Below are positions 9,360 through 17,550 of a stretch of 64,000 nucleotides of DNA, piece by piece. Position 1 is the stretch's first letter. Each line of letters opens with the position of its first letter. Under the pieces are notes generated by a model that saw only the letters and a program-made list of their open reading frames with translations, was not told the DNA's origin and did no database searches. The position numbers were made by a program, and so were the translations under genes. The stretch lies in NCBI GenBank assembly GCA_965279135.1, contig OZ257133.1, forward strand, positions 806,001 through 870,000. Reading direction: 5' to 3'. This stretch comes from Croceimicrobium sp965279135. Its GTDB lineage: Bacteria > Bacteroidota > Bacteroidia > Flavobacteriales > Schleiferiaceae.

Positions 9360-9701
9360 CTAATTACTACGATCTAAGATTATAAGAACTTAGAACCTAG
9401 AGCTTAGTGAAACAGAGTTATCGTCTACCATTATTTAATTGGAACTAAATACACTACTGTGTGTAGTATAAAGTACCTTCTACATTATACTATCTACTAG
9501 CTACTAACAACTAAAAGCGCAGCGTACTAATTACTAGGTTCTAAGATCTGAGATTTGAGATGTGGGATTTGAGAGTATGAGAACTTGGAACTTAGAGCTT
9601 AGTGAACAGAGTTATCGTCTTCCATTATATAATTGGAACTGGATACACTACTGTGTGTATTATAAAGTACCTTCTACATTATACTATCTACTAACTACTA
9701 A
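9360..9701. repeat. Two copies of a ~125 bp noncoding direct repeat
   Basis: The gap between the nqr terminator and the carbonic anhydrase gene has no supportable gene. It contains one sequence twice: 9385-9508 and 9580-9701 share most bases over about 122 positions, including TTATCGTCT.CCATTAT and AAAGTACCTTCTACATTATA. The preceding CTAATTACTA is also repeated (9360 and 9528). The second copy has a purine-rich insertion before it. The sequence is made of short C/T/A words (TACTA, CTTAGAAC), like slippage-prone noncoding DNA. Confidence 0.85.
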
Positions 9702-10345
9702 TATTGCACTCCCGAATCAATATCGTATCGATAAATATCCTCCAGGTCTTTTCCGTCTTCCATTACAATGCGGTCGTGGACCAAACCGGTAGCGATGTCG
9801 AATACCCATCCGTGTAGTAATAGCTTTTGTCCATCTGCCCAGGCTTGCTGAACAATACTAGTTTTCGCAAGATTGTGCACCTGCTCCTCTACATTCAGTT
9901 CAATGAAGCGATTAATGCGATCGTCTTCATCACTAACTTCTTCAATCTCGGATCGGTGTAAACGGTATACATCTTTAATGTTTCGAAGCCATTTGTTGAG
10001 GAGACCCAGGTTTCCATGCTCGAAAGCAGCCTTAACTCCTCCACAGCCGTAATGGCCGCAAACGATAATGTGTTCCACCTTTAAAACCTGAACCGCGTAC
10101 TGCAGGCAGCTTAAGAGGTTTAGATCAGTGTGCACCACCATATTGGCGATATTACGATGTACAAAAATGTCTCCCGAATGGGTATCGGTAATTTCATTCA
10201 CGGGAACGCGACTATCGGAACAGCCGATCCATAAAAATTTGGGGTGCTGCCCTGAGGCCAGTTCCTCGAAGAGTTCCGGATTCTTTTCGTGTTGTTCCTC
10301 GGCCCAGGCTTTGTTTTGTAGGATTAGTCTTTTGTGAAGATCCAT
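9698..10345 (-). CDS. can: Beta-class carbonic anhydrase
   Basis: A 215-residue zinc enzyme that interconverts CO2 and bicarbonate in the cytosol. Zinc ligands C42 (in IGCSDSRVP), H98 and C101 (in VCGHYGCGG) are all present, as is the catalytic D44-R46 pair. The motif HRNIANMV is standard. Length matches bacterial beta-CAs of the Can type. It lies 9 bases downstream of the SulP gene on the same strand, which suggests one transcript in which the transporter supplies or receives bicarbonate. The last codons abut the second copy of the noncoding repeat. Confidence 0.95.
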   Translation of the reverse strand: MDLHKRLILQNKAWAEEQHEKNPELFEELASGQHPKFLWIGCSDSRVPVNEITDTHSGDIFVHRNIANMVVHTDLNLLSCLQYAVQVLKVEHIIVCGHYGCGGVKAAFEHGNLGLLNKWLRNIKDVYRLHRSEIEEVSDEDDRINRFIELNVEEQVHNLAKTSIVQQAWADGQKLLLHGWVFDIATGLVHDRIVMEDGKDLEDIYRYDIDSGVQY

Positions 10346-10354
10346 GCTTTTTGG

Positions 10355-11878
10355 TTAAATGTTACGGTCGAAACCTTGGTAACTTAGTTTTATGTTACGG
10401 TCTTTAGCCGAATGTACGAAATCATCCAGCACTTCTTGAATGTCATTGTCAATGAATACCGCGCGTTTCGCGTCGATAAGTACTTCTGCTCCATCGGGAA
10501 TTCTTTCAAAGTACTCGAGAATAATAGCCTTGTTTAAAAAGGAGACATCCTTGTTTAAACGAATCATATAATGTTGATCATCTGTTTCCACCATCCGTAC
10601 GGATTTCTGGAAATTGGTCTTAATCACATAGAAGAGTCCAACCGCCATACCAATGCTAATTCCGATCAACAGATCTGTAAAGAGGATTGCCAGGATCGTT
10701 ACGGCAAAAGGAATGAACTGGTCCCAACCTTTTTGGTACATTGATTTAATGAGGGCAGGTTTAACCAGTTTATAGCCCACCATAAACAGTACCGCCGCTA
10801 ATGCCGAGAGGGGGATCAGATTCATGATATCCGCAAGGAAGATTATACTGAGGACAATCCAGATACCATGGAGGATCGCAGAGAGCTTGGTTTGGGCTCC
10901 GGAGCTCACATTAGCGGAGGACCGAACAATCACCGCCGTTACCGGAAGTCCACCCAGGAGACCACTGGTAAAATTCCCAATTCCTTGGGCTCGCAACTCC
11001 CGATTGGTGGGCGTAACTCGTTTTTTAGGATCTAGTTTATCGGTGGCTTCCACACTTAGTAGGGTTTCGATACTTGCTACTAGAGCGATGGTTAAGGCAA
11101 TTACATAGATTTCCTGATTGCCGAATTGGCTCCAATCCGGGAAGACAAACTGCTCCCATAATCCGGCCAGGCTATCACTGGTGGGAATGCTTACGAGGTG
11201 CAAGTCTTGTAGTGCCCACTCCGGTTTAATCCGGCTGAACAGCGCATTCATCCCTACGCCACTAAGTACGGCTAAAAGCGCTGGAGGGACGATCTTAAAA
11301 AGTGAGAAGCGCTTAAAAAACTTTTGATCGAATAGAATTACGATTAAGAGCGCAATCAGGGTGATGATTATCGCACCGGTAGAGGGGTTTTGAATGGCCA
11401 GTAATATTTCGCTAAAGGTGTTTTGATCATCGGCTTGTAAAAAGGCTGTATCGCCTTCATAGTTTTTATCGTCTCCCAGGGCATGAGGTATCTGTTTGAG
11501 GATAAGGATTAGTCCGATGGCGGAGAGCATTCCTTTAATAACGGAAGTAGGAAAGTAATATCCGATTACTCCCGCTTTGAAAGTCCCCAGGAGAAATTGA
11601 ATTACCCCGGCCAGTGCCACGGCTAAGAGGAAAGTTTCAAAATGTTCTAATCTTTGGATGGCGTCTACCACAATAGCGGTCAGCCCTGCTGCTGGACCAC
11701 TAACACTTAAAGATGACCCGGAGAAAGATCCCACAACGATTCCACCTACAAGGCCTGCTATTAAACCGGAAAGGGGGGATGCTCCTGATGCCACTGCAAT
11801 TCCCAGGCATAAGGGAATGGCTACTAAGAAGACCACCAGTGATGCTGAAAGGTCTTCTTTCAAAAATTTAAAGGTCAT
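10355..11878 (-). CDS. SulP-family anion (probable bicarbonate) transporter with STAS domain
   Basis: A 507-residue inner-membrane protein starts with FKFLKEDLSASLVVFLVA and GIAVASGASPLSGLIAG, the SLC26/SulP signature. About 12 to 14 hydrophobic segments follow, then a cytosolic STAS-like tail from about residue 430 (FLNKAIILEYFERIPDGAEV). SulP members carry sulfate, bicarbonate or other anions. The substrate cannot be read from sequence, but the tightly linked carbonic anhydrase favours bicarbonate. No ATG upstream of 11878 extends the conserved N-terminus. Confidence 0.9.
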   Translation of the reverse strand: MTFKFLKEDLSASLVVFLVAIPLCLGIAVASGASPLSGLIAGLVGGIVVGSFSGSSLSVSGPAAGLTAIVVDAIQRLEHFETFLLAVALAGVIQFLLGTFKAGVIGYYFPTSVIKGMLSAIGLILILKQIPHALGDDKNYEGDTAFLQADDQNTFSEILLAIQNPSTGAIIITLIALLIVILFDQKFFKRFSLFKIVPPALLAVLSGVGMNALFSRIKPEWALQDLHLVSIPTSDSLAGLWEQFVFPDWSQFGNQEIYVIALTIALVASIETLLSVEATDKLDPKKRVTPTNRELRAQGIGNFTSGLLGGLPVTAVIVRSSANVSSGAQTKLSAILHGIWIVLSIIFLADIMNLIPLSALAAVLFMVGYKLVKPALIKSMYQKGWDQFIPFAVTILAILFTDLLIGISIGMAVGLFYVIKTNFQKSVRMVETDDQHYMIRLNKDVSFLNKAIILEYFERIPDGAEVLIDAKRAVFIDNDIQEVLDDFVHSAKDRNIKLSYQGFDRNI

Positions 11879-11946
11879 AGATAAAGTTTGGTTCCTCTAA
11901 ACTATGAAATTGTGCATCGCCTTATACGGATGCCAGATTAAAGTTT

Positions 11947-11954
11947 TAATTTTG
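11947..11954 (+). promoter_or_regulatory. Candidate -7 box for the tRNA-Arg gene
   Basis: TAATTTTG matches TAnnTTTG and lies 36 bases before the mature tRNA 5' end, the same box sequence as the one before nqrA. No convincing -33 TTTG is seen at the usual spacing. Confidence 0.35.
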
Positions 11955-11990
11955 CGCCCCTGTAATAAGCAGATTCATGTTTAATACAAT

Positions 11991-12067
11991 GGTCGCGTAG
12001 CTCAGCTGGATAGAGCATCTGCCTTCTAAGCAGACGGTCGCAGGTTCGAATCCTGCCGCGATCACCA
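11991..12067 (+). tRNA. tRNA-Arg (anticodon UCU)
   Basis: The 77-nt sequence folds as a full cloverleaf. The acceptor stem GGTCGCG pairs with CGCGATC (one G-U). The D arm is AGCTCAGCTGGATAGAGC. The anticodon stem TCTGC/GCAGA holds loop CTTCTAA with anticodon TCT, reading AGA. The T arm has GGTTCGAATCC. The discriminator is A and CCA is encoded. Confidence 0.97.
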
Positions 12068-12073
12068 AGACAG

Positions 12074-12107
12074 AAAGCCCTCTCGGCTAAGCCGAGGGGG
12101 CTTTTTC
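12074..12107 (+). terminator. Terminator after tRNA-Arg
   Basis: AAAGCCCTCTCGGC (12074-12087) pairs with GCCGAGGGGGCTTT (12091-12104) around a 3-nt loop, with one G-T pair, and runs into T residues. It starts 7 bases after the tRNA. Confidence 0.9.
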
Positions 12108-12544
12108 ATTTCCGCCAAGTCAGGCCAAGCTTGCTTGAAGCCGCCGCTTGGCGGAAATGAAAAAAGGACCGATTCAATCGGTCATTCAGTCTTGGTGTGG
12201 ATCAATAAAGCACCTAAGGATCACGGAGTGATCCTGCTATCTTGAAGCCGCCGCTTGGTGGGAATGAAAAAGGGACCGATGAAATCGGTCTAATAGGTTA
12301 TAGTGCTTTTGCACTTTCATTATGCGCTCTCGCTAGAACCTGCAGATGAGAGAACACCCAATCAGAAGGGTTATAATAGATAACCCAGCACTATTCACTT
12401 CATTCTTCAAAGAGAGTTTCTAAAATGCATCCTTGACTCATTAGGACCCTAAGCCCAAATCTTCCATAAAGCTTAATTTTGAAATGAAGCGATTTTAATT
12501 AGTAGAGGATTCAAAGGCATCCTGAACCCAGTAGAGCATTTCAA
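12108..12544. repeat. Gene-free stretch with short palindromic repeats
   Basis: No gene is supported between the tRNA terminator and the lipoprotein at 12545. TCCGCCAAG (12111-12119) is the inverse of CTTGGCGGA (12147-12155). A ~50-bp unit beginning CTTGAAGCCGCCGCTTGG occurs at 12134-12183 and again at 12241-12290; each copy ends in a GACCGAT...ATCGGTC hairpin. A small hairpin AGTGC-TTTT-GCACT is at 12302-12315. TAATTTTG at 12474-12481 could be the -7 box of the next gene. This marks the left edge of the accessory region. Confidence 0.7.
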
Positions 12545-13087
12545 ATGGCACGAAAAATCAGATTATTGATGTTGTTGACCGTGATTTTCACTTCCTGTTC
12601 GACCGACAGAAAAGAAAATATGGTAACAGGGCCTGATAGATTCACCTGGAATGTGCAATTAGCCGGTTACAATCATGATCAAGCCGACCAGAAGGGAGAA
12701 ACAGATTATGAAAGTTTTATTCAGGAGTTTGAATCATTTCCTTGGCTGGATCAGATTGAAGAAGCAAATCGATATCCGGACAAGGTATCACCAACACTTT
12801 CCATTAAGGACTTACATACGGGTAAGGATTTTTGGATTTCGATGGCAGGCGATAGGACTGATTACGGATATGTAATTGGATACGTATACCCCAAAAAGAA
12901 AAAGGATGTATTGGGATTAGGTAAGCCAGTGCCCACTAGGTGGTTGGAGATGCGATTAAGCGAAGACACAATAACCGTTAAGGAATTAGTCAAATTATTC
13001 TTCGATAGAAAGTATGGCAGCTTCGAAACGAGACTAAGAGAATTGGAAGACTTTGGGCAGATGGAGGCCGCTGATTTGGCTGAATAA
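12545..13087 (+). CDS. Hypothetical lipoprotein
   Basis: A 180-residue protein with a lipoprotein signal peptide: positively charged start, hydrophobic core LLMLLTVIFTS and lipobox cysteine at about residue 18 (TSCSTD). The mature part is acidic and soluble, with no family I recognise. It should be anchored in the outer membrane or the periplasmic face of the inner membrane. It is the first gene of the accessory region, and the next gene begins 37 bases later on the same strand. The function is unknown. Confidence 0.75.
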   Translation: MARKIRLLMLLTVIFTSCSTDRKENMVTGPDRFTWNVQLAGYNHDQADQKGETDYESFIQEFESFPWLDQIEEANRYPDKVSPTLSIKDLHTGKDFWISMAGDRTDYGYVIGYVYPKKKKDVLGLGKPVPTRWLEMRLSEDTITVKELVKLFFDRKYGSFETRLRELEDFGQMEAADLAE

Positions 13088-13124
13088 GGAAATCGAGACT
13101 CGATACAAGAATATATTCTAGGAT

Positions 13125-13766
13125 TTGAAAATTTATGGAATAAGCGGACTTGGTGCTGATAGGAGAGTTTTTGACTTTCTAAGATTAGACTTTCCTCTAA
13201 TTCCAATTGAGTGGATCGAGCCAGTAGAAAAGGAATCTTTAAAAGACTACAGTTTTCGACTTTCAGAGGTAATAGATACCAAGTCAAACTTTGGTTTAAT
13301 TGGTGTCAGTTTTGGAGGCTTGGTTGCAGTGGAAATAAGTAAGGTACTCAAACCCAGCTTTACATTTTTAATCTCGTCGGCTGAAACAAAGGGAGAGCTA
13401 AGAGCGATTTATAAGAGCTTTGGTAAAGTGGGCTTATTGGAAAGGCTTCCAATGAAGTTTTTTGATCCACCTAGAAGTATAGCCATGCGTGTTTTTGGTG
13501 CAAATAATAAGGCACTTTTAAATTCAATTCTGGATAAAATGGATTTAAAATTCGCAAAATGGGCAGTGAATGAACTAGTCAATTGGGAAAATCAAGACCG
13601 AATAGAGAATGTGATTCGAATTCACGGAACTAAGGATAAACTCATACCCTGGAATTCCACTGCTAAGGTTGAACTAATCGAAGATGGAGAGCACTTTATG
13701 ATTGTCGATAGAGCTGATGAGATCAGTGAAATTATTAATGATAAAATAAAATCGATGTCTGAATAA
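13125..13766 (+). CDS. Small alpha/beta hydrolase
   Basis: A 213-residue cytosolic protein with the alpha/beta hydrolase pattern: nucleophile elbow GVSFGG (serine at about 62), acid in HGTKDKLIP and histidine in GEHFMI near the C-terminus. The lid is short. The start is TTG at 13125, because MKIYGISGLGADRRVF begins the first strand and no ATG lies nearby. The substrate is unknown; family members act on esters or peptides. It lies between unrelated single genes of the accessory region. Confidence 0.75.
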   Translation: MKIYGISGLGADRRVFDFLRLDFPLIPIEWIEPVEKESLKDYSFRLSEVIDTKSNFGLIGVSFGGLVAVEISKVLKPSFTFLISSAETKGELRAIYKSFGKVGLLERLPMKFFDPPRSIAMRVFGANNKALLNSILDKMDLKFAKWAVNELVNWENQDRIENVIRIHGTKDKLIPWNSTAKVELIEDGEHFMIVDRADEISEIINDKIKSMSE

Positions 13767-13816
13767 AGTGTTTCGAGTCAGCTAGAACCTTTGTAGTCGA
13801 TCATGAAAAAGAGAAG

Positions 13817-14707
13817 ATGAGAATAATTTATTGCGATAGTATTTTCAACAATAAAAGAATTGAACCAGAATATGAAGGAGAAAAGAGATCTGCGGTAAAC
13901 GCAGGGTTTGACTTTTCTATAATCAGTTTCGAAGAGTTGGTAGCCGGAAATGTATCAACCGCCCTAAGATTTGTAAGAGAATTGGAGGGTAGAGAACTTG
14001 GCATATACCGAGGATGGATGCTCACCCCAGCTCAATATCAACTCCTCTATAACGGACTTTTAAAAAGGAATATTGAACTAATAAATTCCCCTATAGAGTA
14101 TAAGCATTGCCATTACTTACCGGACTCATACCAAAAGATAGAATCTACAACTCCAAAATCTAATTGGACAAAAGATCTGACTGATGATTCAATACGCAAA
14201 ATGACGGGAGAATTTGGAAACAGTTCTATAATAGTTAAAGACTATGTTAAATCAGAAAAGCATAATTGGGAAGAAGCATGTTTCATTCCAAATGCCTCTG
14301 ATTATGATGTGGTAAAATCGGTTGTAGATAGATTCATGGAGTTAAGAGGGAATTCTTTAAACGAAGGAATAGTATTTCGACAATTCGAAGAACTTGAATT
14401 TCTAACTGAGCACTCAAAAAGTGGAATGCCTCTGACGAAAGAGTTTAGAATTTTCTTTGCGAATAAAAAGCTAGTAAAAGTTTTAAACTATTGGGATGAA
14501 GGTGAATATGGAGAAACTCAGCCCGAACTTGAAAACTTTATTGAAATCGCTAAAAACATAGATAGCAATTTCTTTACCATGGATGTTGCAAAAAAGGAAA
14601 ATGGAGATTGGATAATTATGGAACTGGGAGACGGCCAAGTTGCGGGGTTACCTGATAGTGTCGATAGAGACGAATTTTATAAAGCACTAAAAGAAAACGT
14701 ATCATAA
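13817..14707 (+). CDS. ATP-grasp protein, R2K clade (DUF4343-like)
   Basis: A 296-residue protein. The N-terminal half is a pre-ATP-grasp fold. The C-terminal half has ATP-grasp features of the R2K clade: SSIIVKDYVKSEKHNW with the two lysines, an RQFEELEF strand, KEFRIFF, and the Mg-binding TMDVAKKENGDWIIMELGDG. ATP-grasp enzymes ligate carboxylates to amines; R2K proteins are proposed to modify peptides or proteins in biological conflict systems. No partner substrate gene is evident next to it. A cassette-core-like motif (AACCTTTGTAGTCGA, 13786-13800) precedes it. The clade assignment comes from motif memory. Confidence 0.7.
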   Translation: MRIIYCDSIFNNKRIEPEYEGEKRSAVNAGFDFSIISFEELVAGNVSTALRFVRELEGRELGIYRGWMLTPAQYQLLYNGLLKRNIELINSPIEYKHCHYLPDSYQKIESTTPKSNWTKDLTDDSIRKMTGEFGNSSIIVKDYVKSEKHNWEEACFIPNASDYDVVKSVVDRFMELRGNSLNEGIVFRQFEELEFLTEHSKSGMPLTKEFRIFFANKKLVKVLNYWDEGEYGETQPELENFIEIAKNIDSNFFTMDVAKKENGDWIIMELGDGQVAGLPDSVDRDEFYKALKENVS

Positions 14708-14782
14708 CAATTTGTTAGGTACATTAAGACTCTTTCAACTTGCCATACCACTAAACCTTTAACAACACAATCAAAACAAACA

Positions 14783-15499
14783 ATGGAAAATCTAGAAGAG
14801 CCCTACGATAAAAAGAAAAAGCATCAACTCATAATCGGTGGACTTGTACTGTTTAACCTGATTTTTTACAATCTATTCGTTAAGTCTGGAGGCTATGATG
14901 CGAGCGGACAATATGTTCCCTATGATCAGGCTAAAGCATTGCAAGGCTCACTCGCAACATTCTTAATTGGAGTTCCCATTCTGAGCTTTTTGCTTGGATT
15001 GCTCGTAGCCATTTTTCCATTTAGAAAACTGCCCTATGGCAAAAAATATCTACGAGCATCCTTATTAACCATGTTGACCATTAACGGACTGTTTTCACTC
15101 CTCCTTGTATTTATTATGGCGATGACCGCTCTAGGTACTTATCCGCCTACACCACCGGACAATATTGGAAATAGTGCTAAATCTAAAGAACAAGGAATAC
15201 AAGAATTCAAGAACGAAATAAAGGCTCTTGCAGATTCGTCAATCTATTACTTTGACCTGGGATTTGAGGCTTTGAAAAATGGGGAGGAGCCAAGTGAGAT
15301 TGGTGAAAGGATAAGTCCGAAATTGAAAAGCTTTGAAAGTCAATTGGACAGCAAGTCAAGAGAATTTCAAAGAACTGCTCATGAATTAGGTCTCTCGGAA
15401 ATGGAATACAGAGAAGTATTTAGCGACTTGAATGAGTACCTTCAACCTATAACAGAGAAGCATCGAGAATTAAGGGAAAGTGGGATAGAAATAAGGTAA
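14783..15499 (+). CDS. Hypothetical three-helix membrane protein
   Basis: A 238-residue protein with three hydrophobic segments at roughly 16-34, 57-76 and 88-113, followed by a charged, helical C-terminal half (about residues 115-238) likely to form a soluble coiled region. I recognise no family. It stands alone on the plus strand, 75 bases after the ATP-grasp gene. AAACCTTTAACAAC at 14753-14766 resembles the motif recurring before other genes in this region. The function is unknown. Confidence 0.65.
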   Translation: MENLEEPYDKKKKHQLIIGGLVLFNLIFYNLFVKSGGYDASGQYVPYDQAKALQGSLATFLIGVPILSFLLGLLVAIFPFRKLPYGKKYLRASLLTMLTINGLFSLLLVFIMAMTALGTYPPTPPDNIGNSAKSKEQGIQEFKNEIKALADSSIYYFDLGFEALKNGEEPSEIGERISPKLKSFESQLDSKSREFQRTAHELGLSEMEYREVFSDLNEYLQPITEKHRELRESGIEIR

Positions 15500-15638
15500 A
15501 GAGGCCTTCCAATTAAGCAAATAGCTTTTAATAGCTAAGTTGCTGCTTTGCGGTCTTCAGTTCTTTTAAGTTTTTCGGTGCCTAGTAATATGCTATCAAA
15601 TCACCTATGACTAAATTCAAATCTATGGATAGGATTGA

Positions 15639-16187
15639 ATGAGACCTACATCCAACAAAATACTCAAGACCGTTTTTACGACTTTCATTCTTTTCAATCT
15701 GACTTTCGGCCAAACAATAATGGTTGATGGAGAAAGATTTAAACTTGATCCGGATACAAGAAATAAAATGTCAATGTTGGTTGATAGCTTAGCTGGAACG
15801 TGGCAACTTGAAAGAACTATCCGATACGAAGATGGTGATACAATTATTCAAGAACCTACAACACGGCTTTGGCTTAGTCCGGGTGCAGAAGCCTGGACAA
15901 AAATTGTCATGGATTCCTTGCGGAACTTTGAAATCGAACAAGCCTGCATGAAGTGTCCACAGCTCTATTGGACGGGACAATATGAAATTGAAATCAGGAC
16001 TTATGATGGACTCGGATATTTCTATTTGAATTTTATAGATGATAGAGTTAAGGAATCGCAAAGCGGGGAAGGGGAAGAGGCGCTGATCTTTGAGTTTAAT
16101 GGCCACCTAATCAATTTTGGAAATGCTGAAATGATCTTATTGGATAAAGACGGAAGAGAATGGGTTTACAGCTTTTTGGGAACCTAA
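15639..16187 (+). CDS. Hypothetical secreted protein
   Basis: A 182-residue protein with an N-terminal signal peptide (KTVFTTFILFNLTFGQ, cleavage near residue 24). The mature part contains LAGTWQLERTIRYEDGD, a pattern seen in lipocalin-like small beta-barrels, and alternating beta-strand segments to the C-terminus. It has two close cysteines (CMKC). No enzyme motif is seen. It is probably periplasmic. The lipocalin-like reading is a guess from the GTW motif and strand pattern. Confidence 0.6.
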   Translation: MRPTSNKILKTVFTTFILFNLTFGQTIMVDGERFKLDPDTRNKMSMLVDSLAGTWQLERTIRYEDGDTIIQEPTTRLWLSPGAEAWTKIVMDSLRNFEIEQACMKCPQLYWTGQYEIEIRTYDGLGYFYLNFIDDRVKESQSGEGEEALIFEFNGHLINFGNAEMILLDKDGREWVYSFLGT

Positions 16188-16353
16188 GAAATACAGGAGA
16201 GGAACAAAAAGAGATAATACCTAAAAGGACTGGATGGCAACTTGGCGACCTAAGCTTGTTTAGCTTAAAAACCTTATGGGAAGTTTGACTCAGGTCATCC
16301 AGAATAAAATGTTCAAACAGATTAGAAGCTGCGCTTAATTCAAGGACAAAGAG

Positions 16354-17421
16354 ATGATTTTAGAAGATTTAGGTTACAATAAAGAACTCGAAAACTATCG
16401 CAAGAATCAGAACCTGAATTCTTTTGATGTAGCTAGAGTGATTTCCGTACATAGAGATAGGTATGTCGTAAAAACAGCCCTAAAGGAATATGATGCGGAA
16501 ATAATTGGAAACCTAAGGTATATGGCGGATCAAAGGTCGGATCTTCCTGCTGTGGGAGACTGGGTAGCTATTTCTGAATATGAAGAGGACAAAGTACTTA
16601 TCCATGCGGTATATCCAAGAAAAACCGTTATTGAAAGACAAGCCGTAGGTAAATACGGGGAGAAGCAAATTATCGCTACAAATATTGACTATGCATTTAT
16701 TGTGCAGGCCGCTGACAGGGATTTTAACCTCAATCGAATCGAAAGGTATTTGACAGTCTGCAATGAGTCTGATGTAAAGCCGATTATCATTATCAATAAA
16801 ATAGACCTGATTAATGATGATGAATTGAAAATGCTAATTGCCAGAGTGCATGAACGAACTCATCAAGTACCGGTATTTGCGATAAGCAATGAATCCCAGC
16901 AAGGAATTGAAAGCTTAAAGGAAAGTCTGGAAAAAGGTAAAACTTACTGTCTACTAGGTTCGTCAGGAATAGGAAAGTCCAGCCTTCTAAATAACCTTTC
17001 GGGTAAAGGGCATATGAAAACAAACGCGGTTAGCGCGAGTACTAATAAAGGTAAGCATGTAACCACTCACCGCGAATTGCTTGTTCTTGACAACAGTGGA
17101 ATATTGATTGATAACCCCGGAATGCGGGAAGTTGGTATTGCCGATTCAGCCAGTGGCTTAGAAAGAACATTTGATAGCATCATTGAATTGTCCAAAAGCT
17201 GTAAGTTCAAAGACTGTACGCACCAATCAGAAATGGGATGTGCCGTTTTGCAGGCCTTGACAAATGGCGAGCTGGATGAAGATCCTTATGAGAATTACCT
17301 TAGAATGGTGCGGGAAAAAGAACATTTCATTTCAACTATTGCTGAAAGACGCAAAAAAGACAAGGACTTTGGGAAGATGATAAAGACTTTCAAAAAAGAT
17401 AGAAAGTCTAACAAGCATTAA
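16354..17421 (+). CDS. rsgA: Accessory ribosome small-subunit GTPase RsgA-like
   Basis: A 355-residue circularly permuted GTPase. An OB-like domain comes first (about 25-95), then the permuted G motifs: NKID (148-151), GSSGIGKS (202-209), NKGKHVTTH (231-239) and DNPG (253-256). A zinc-binding C-terminal module follows with C283, C288, H290 and C296. RsgA helps late 30S maturation and is stimulated by the ribosome. The protein is longer than a typical housekeeping RsgA, has a ~25-residue N-terminal extension and a lysine-rich tail, and sits among cassette-like genes, so it is probably a paralogue. Whether the genome has another rsgA cannot be seen here. Confidence 0.88.
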   Translation: MILEDLGYNKELENYRKNQNLNSFDVARVISVHRDRYVVKTALKEYDAEIIGNLRYMADQRSDLPAVGDWVAISEYEEDKVLIHAVYPRKTVIERQAVGKYGEKQIIATNIDYAFIVQAADRDFNLNRIERYLTVCNESDVKPIIIINKIDLINDDELKMLIARVHERTHQVPVFAISNESQQGIESLKESLEKGKTYCLLGSSGIGKSSLLNNLSGKGHMKTNAVSASTNKGKHVTTHRELLVLDNSGILIDNPGMREVGIADSASGLERTFDSIIELSKSCKFKDCTHQSEMGCAVLQALTNGELDEDPYENYLRMVREKEHFISTIAERRKKDKDFGKMIKTFKKDRKSNKH

Positions 17422-17550
17422 GCACAATGAGCTTTATGGCACCTACGTCCAGAAAGGGCTTGGGCTAATGGGCTGTAAAGGACAATTTGAAGCGTTCTTC
17501 CGAGCAAATAGCCTTGTAAACATATTATATACGAATAGTCGTGCTTCATT

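Noticed and set aside
9304..9697. Expected apbE flavin transferase next to nqr
   Set aside because: No such gene is present in this gap or nearby; it must be elsewhere in the genome if Nqr is active.
9562..9792. 76-codon plus-strand open frame
   Set aside because: It lies across a noncoding repeat copy and the antisense end of the carbonic anhydrase gene; the product is low complexity with no start context.
11991..12300. tRNA-Arg as a proven island attachment site
   Set aside because: I found no second copy of the tRNA 3' end at the far side of the accessory region and no integrase in the window.
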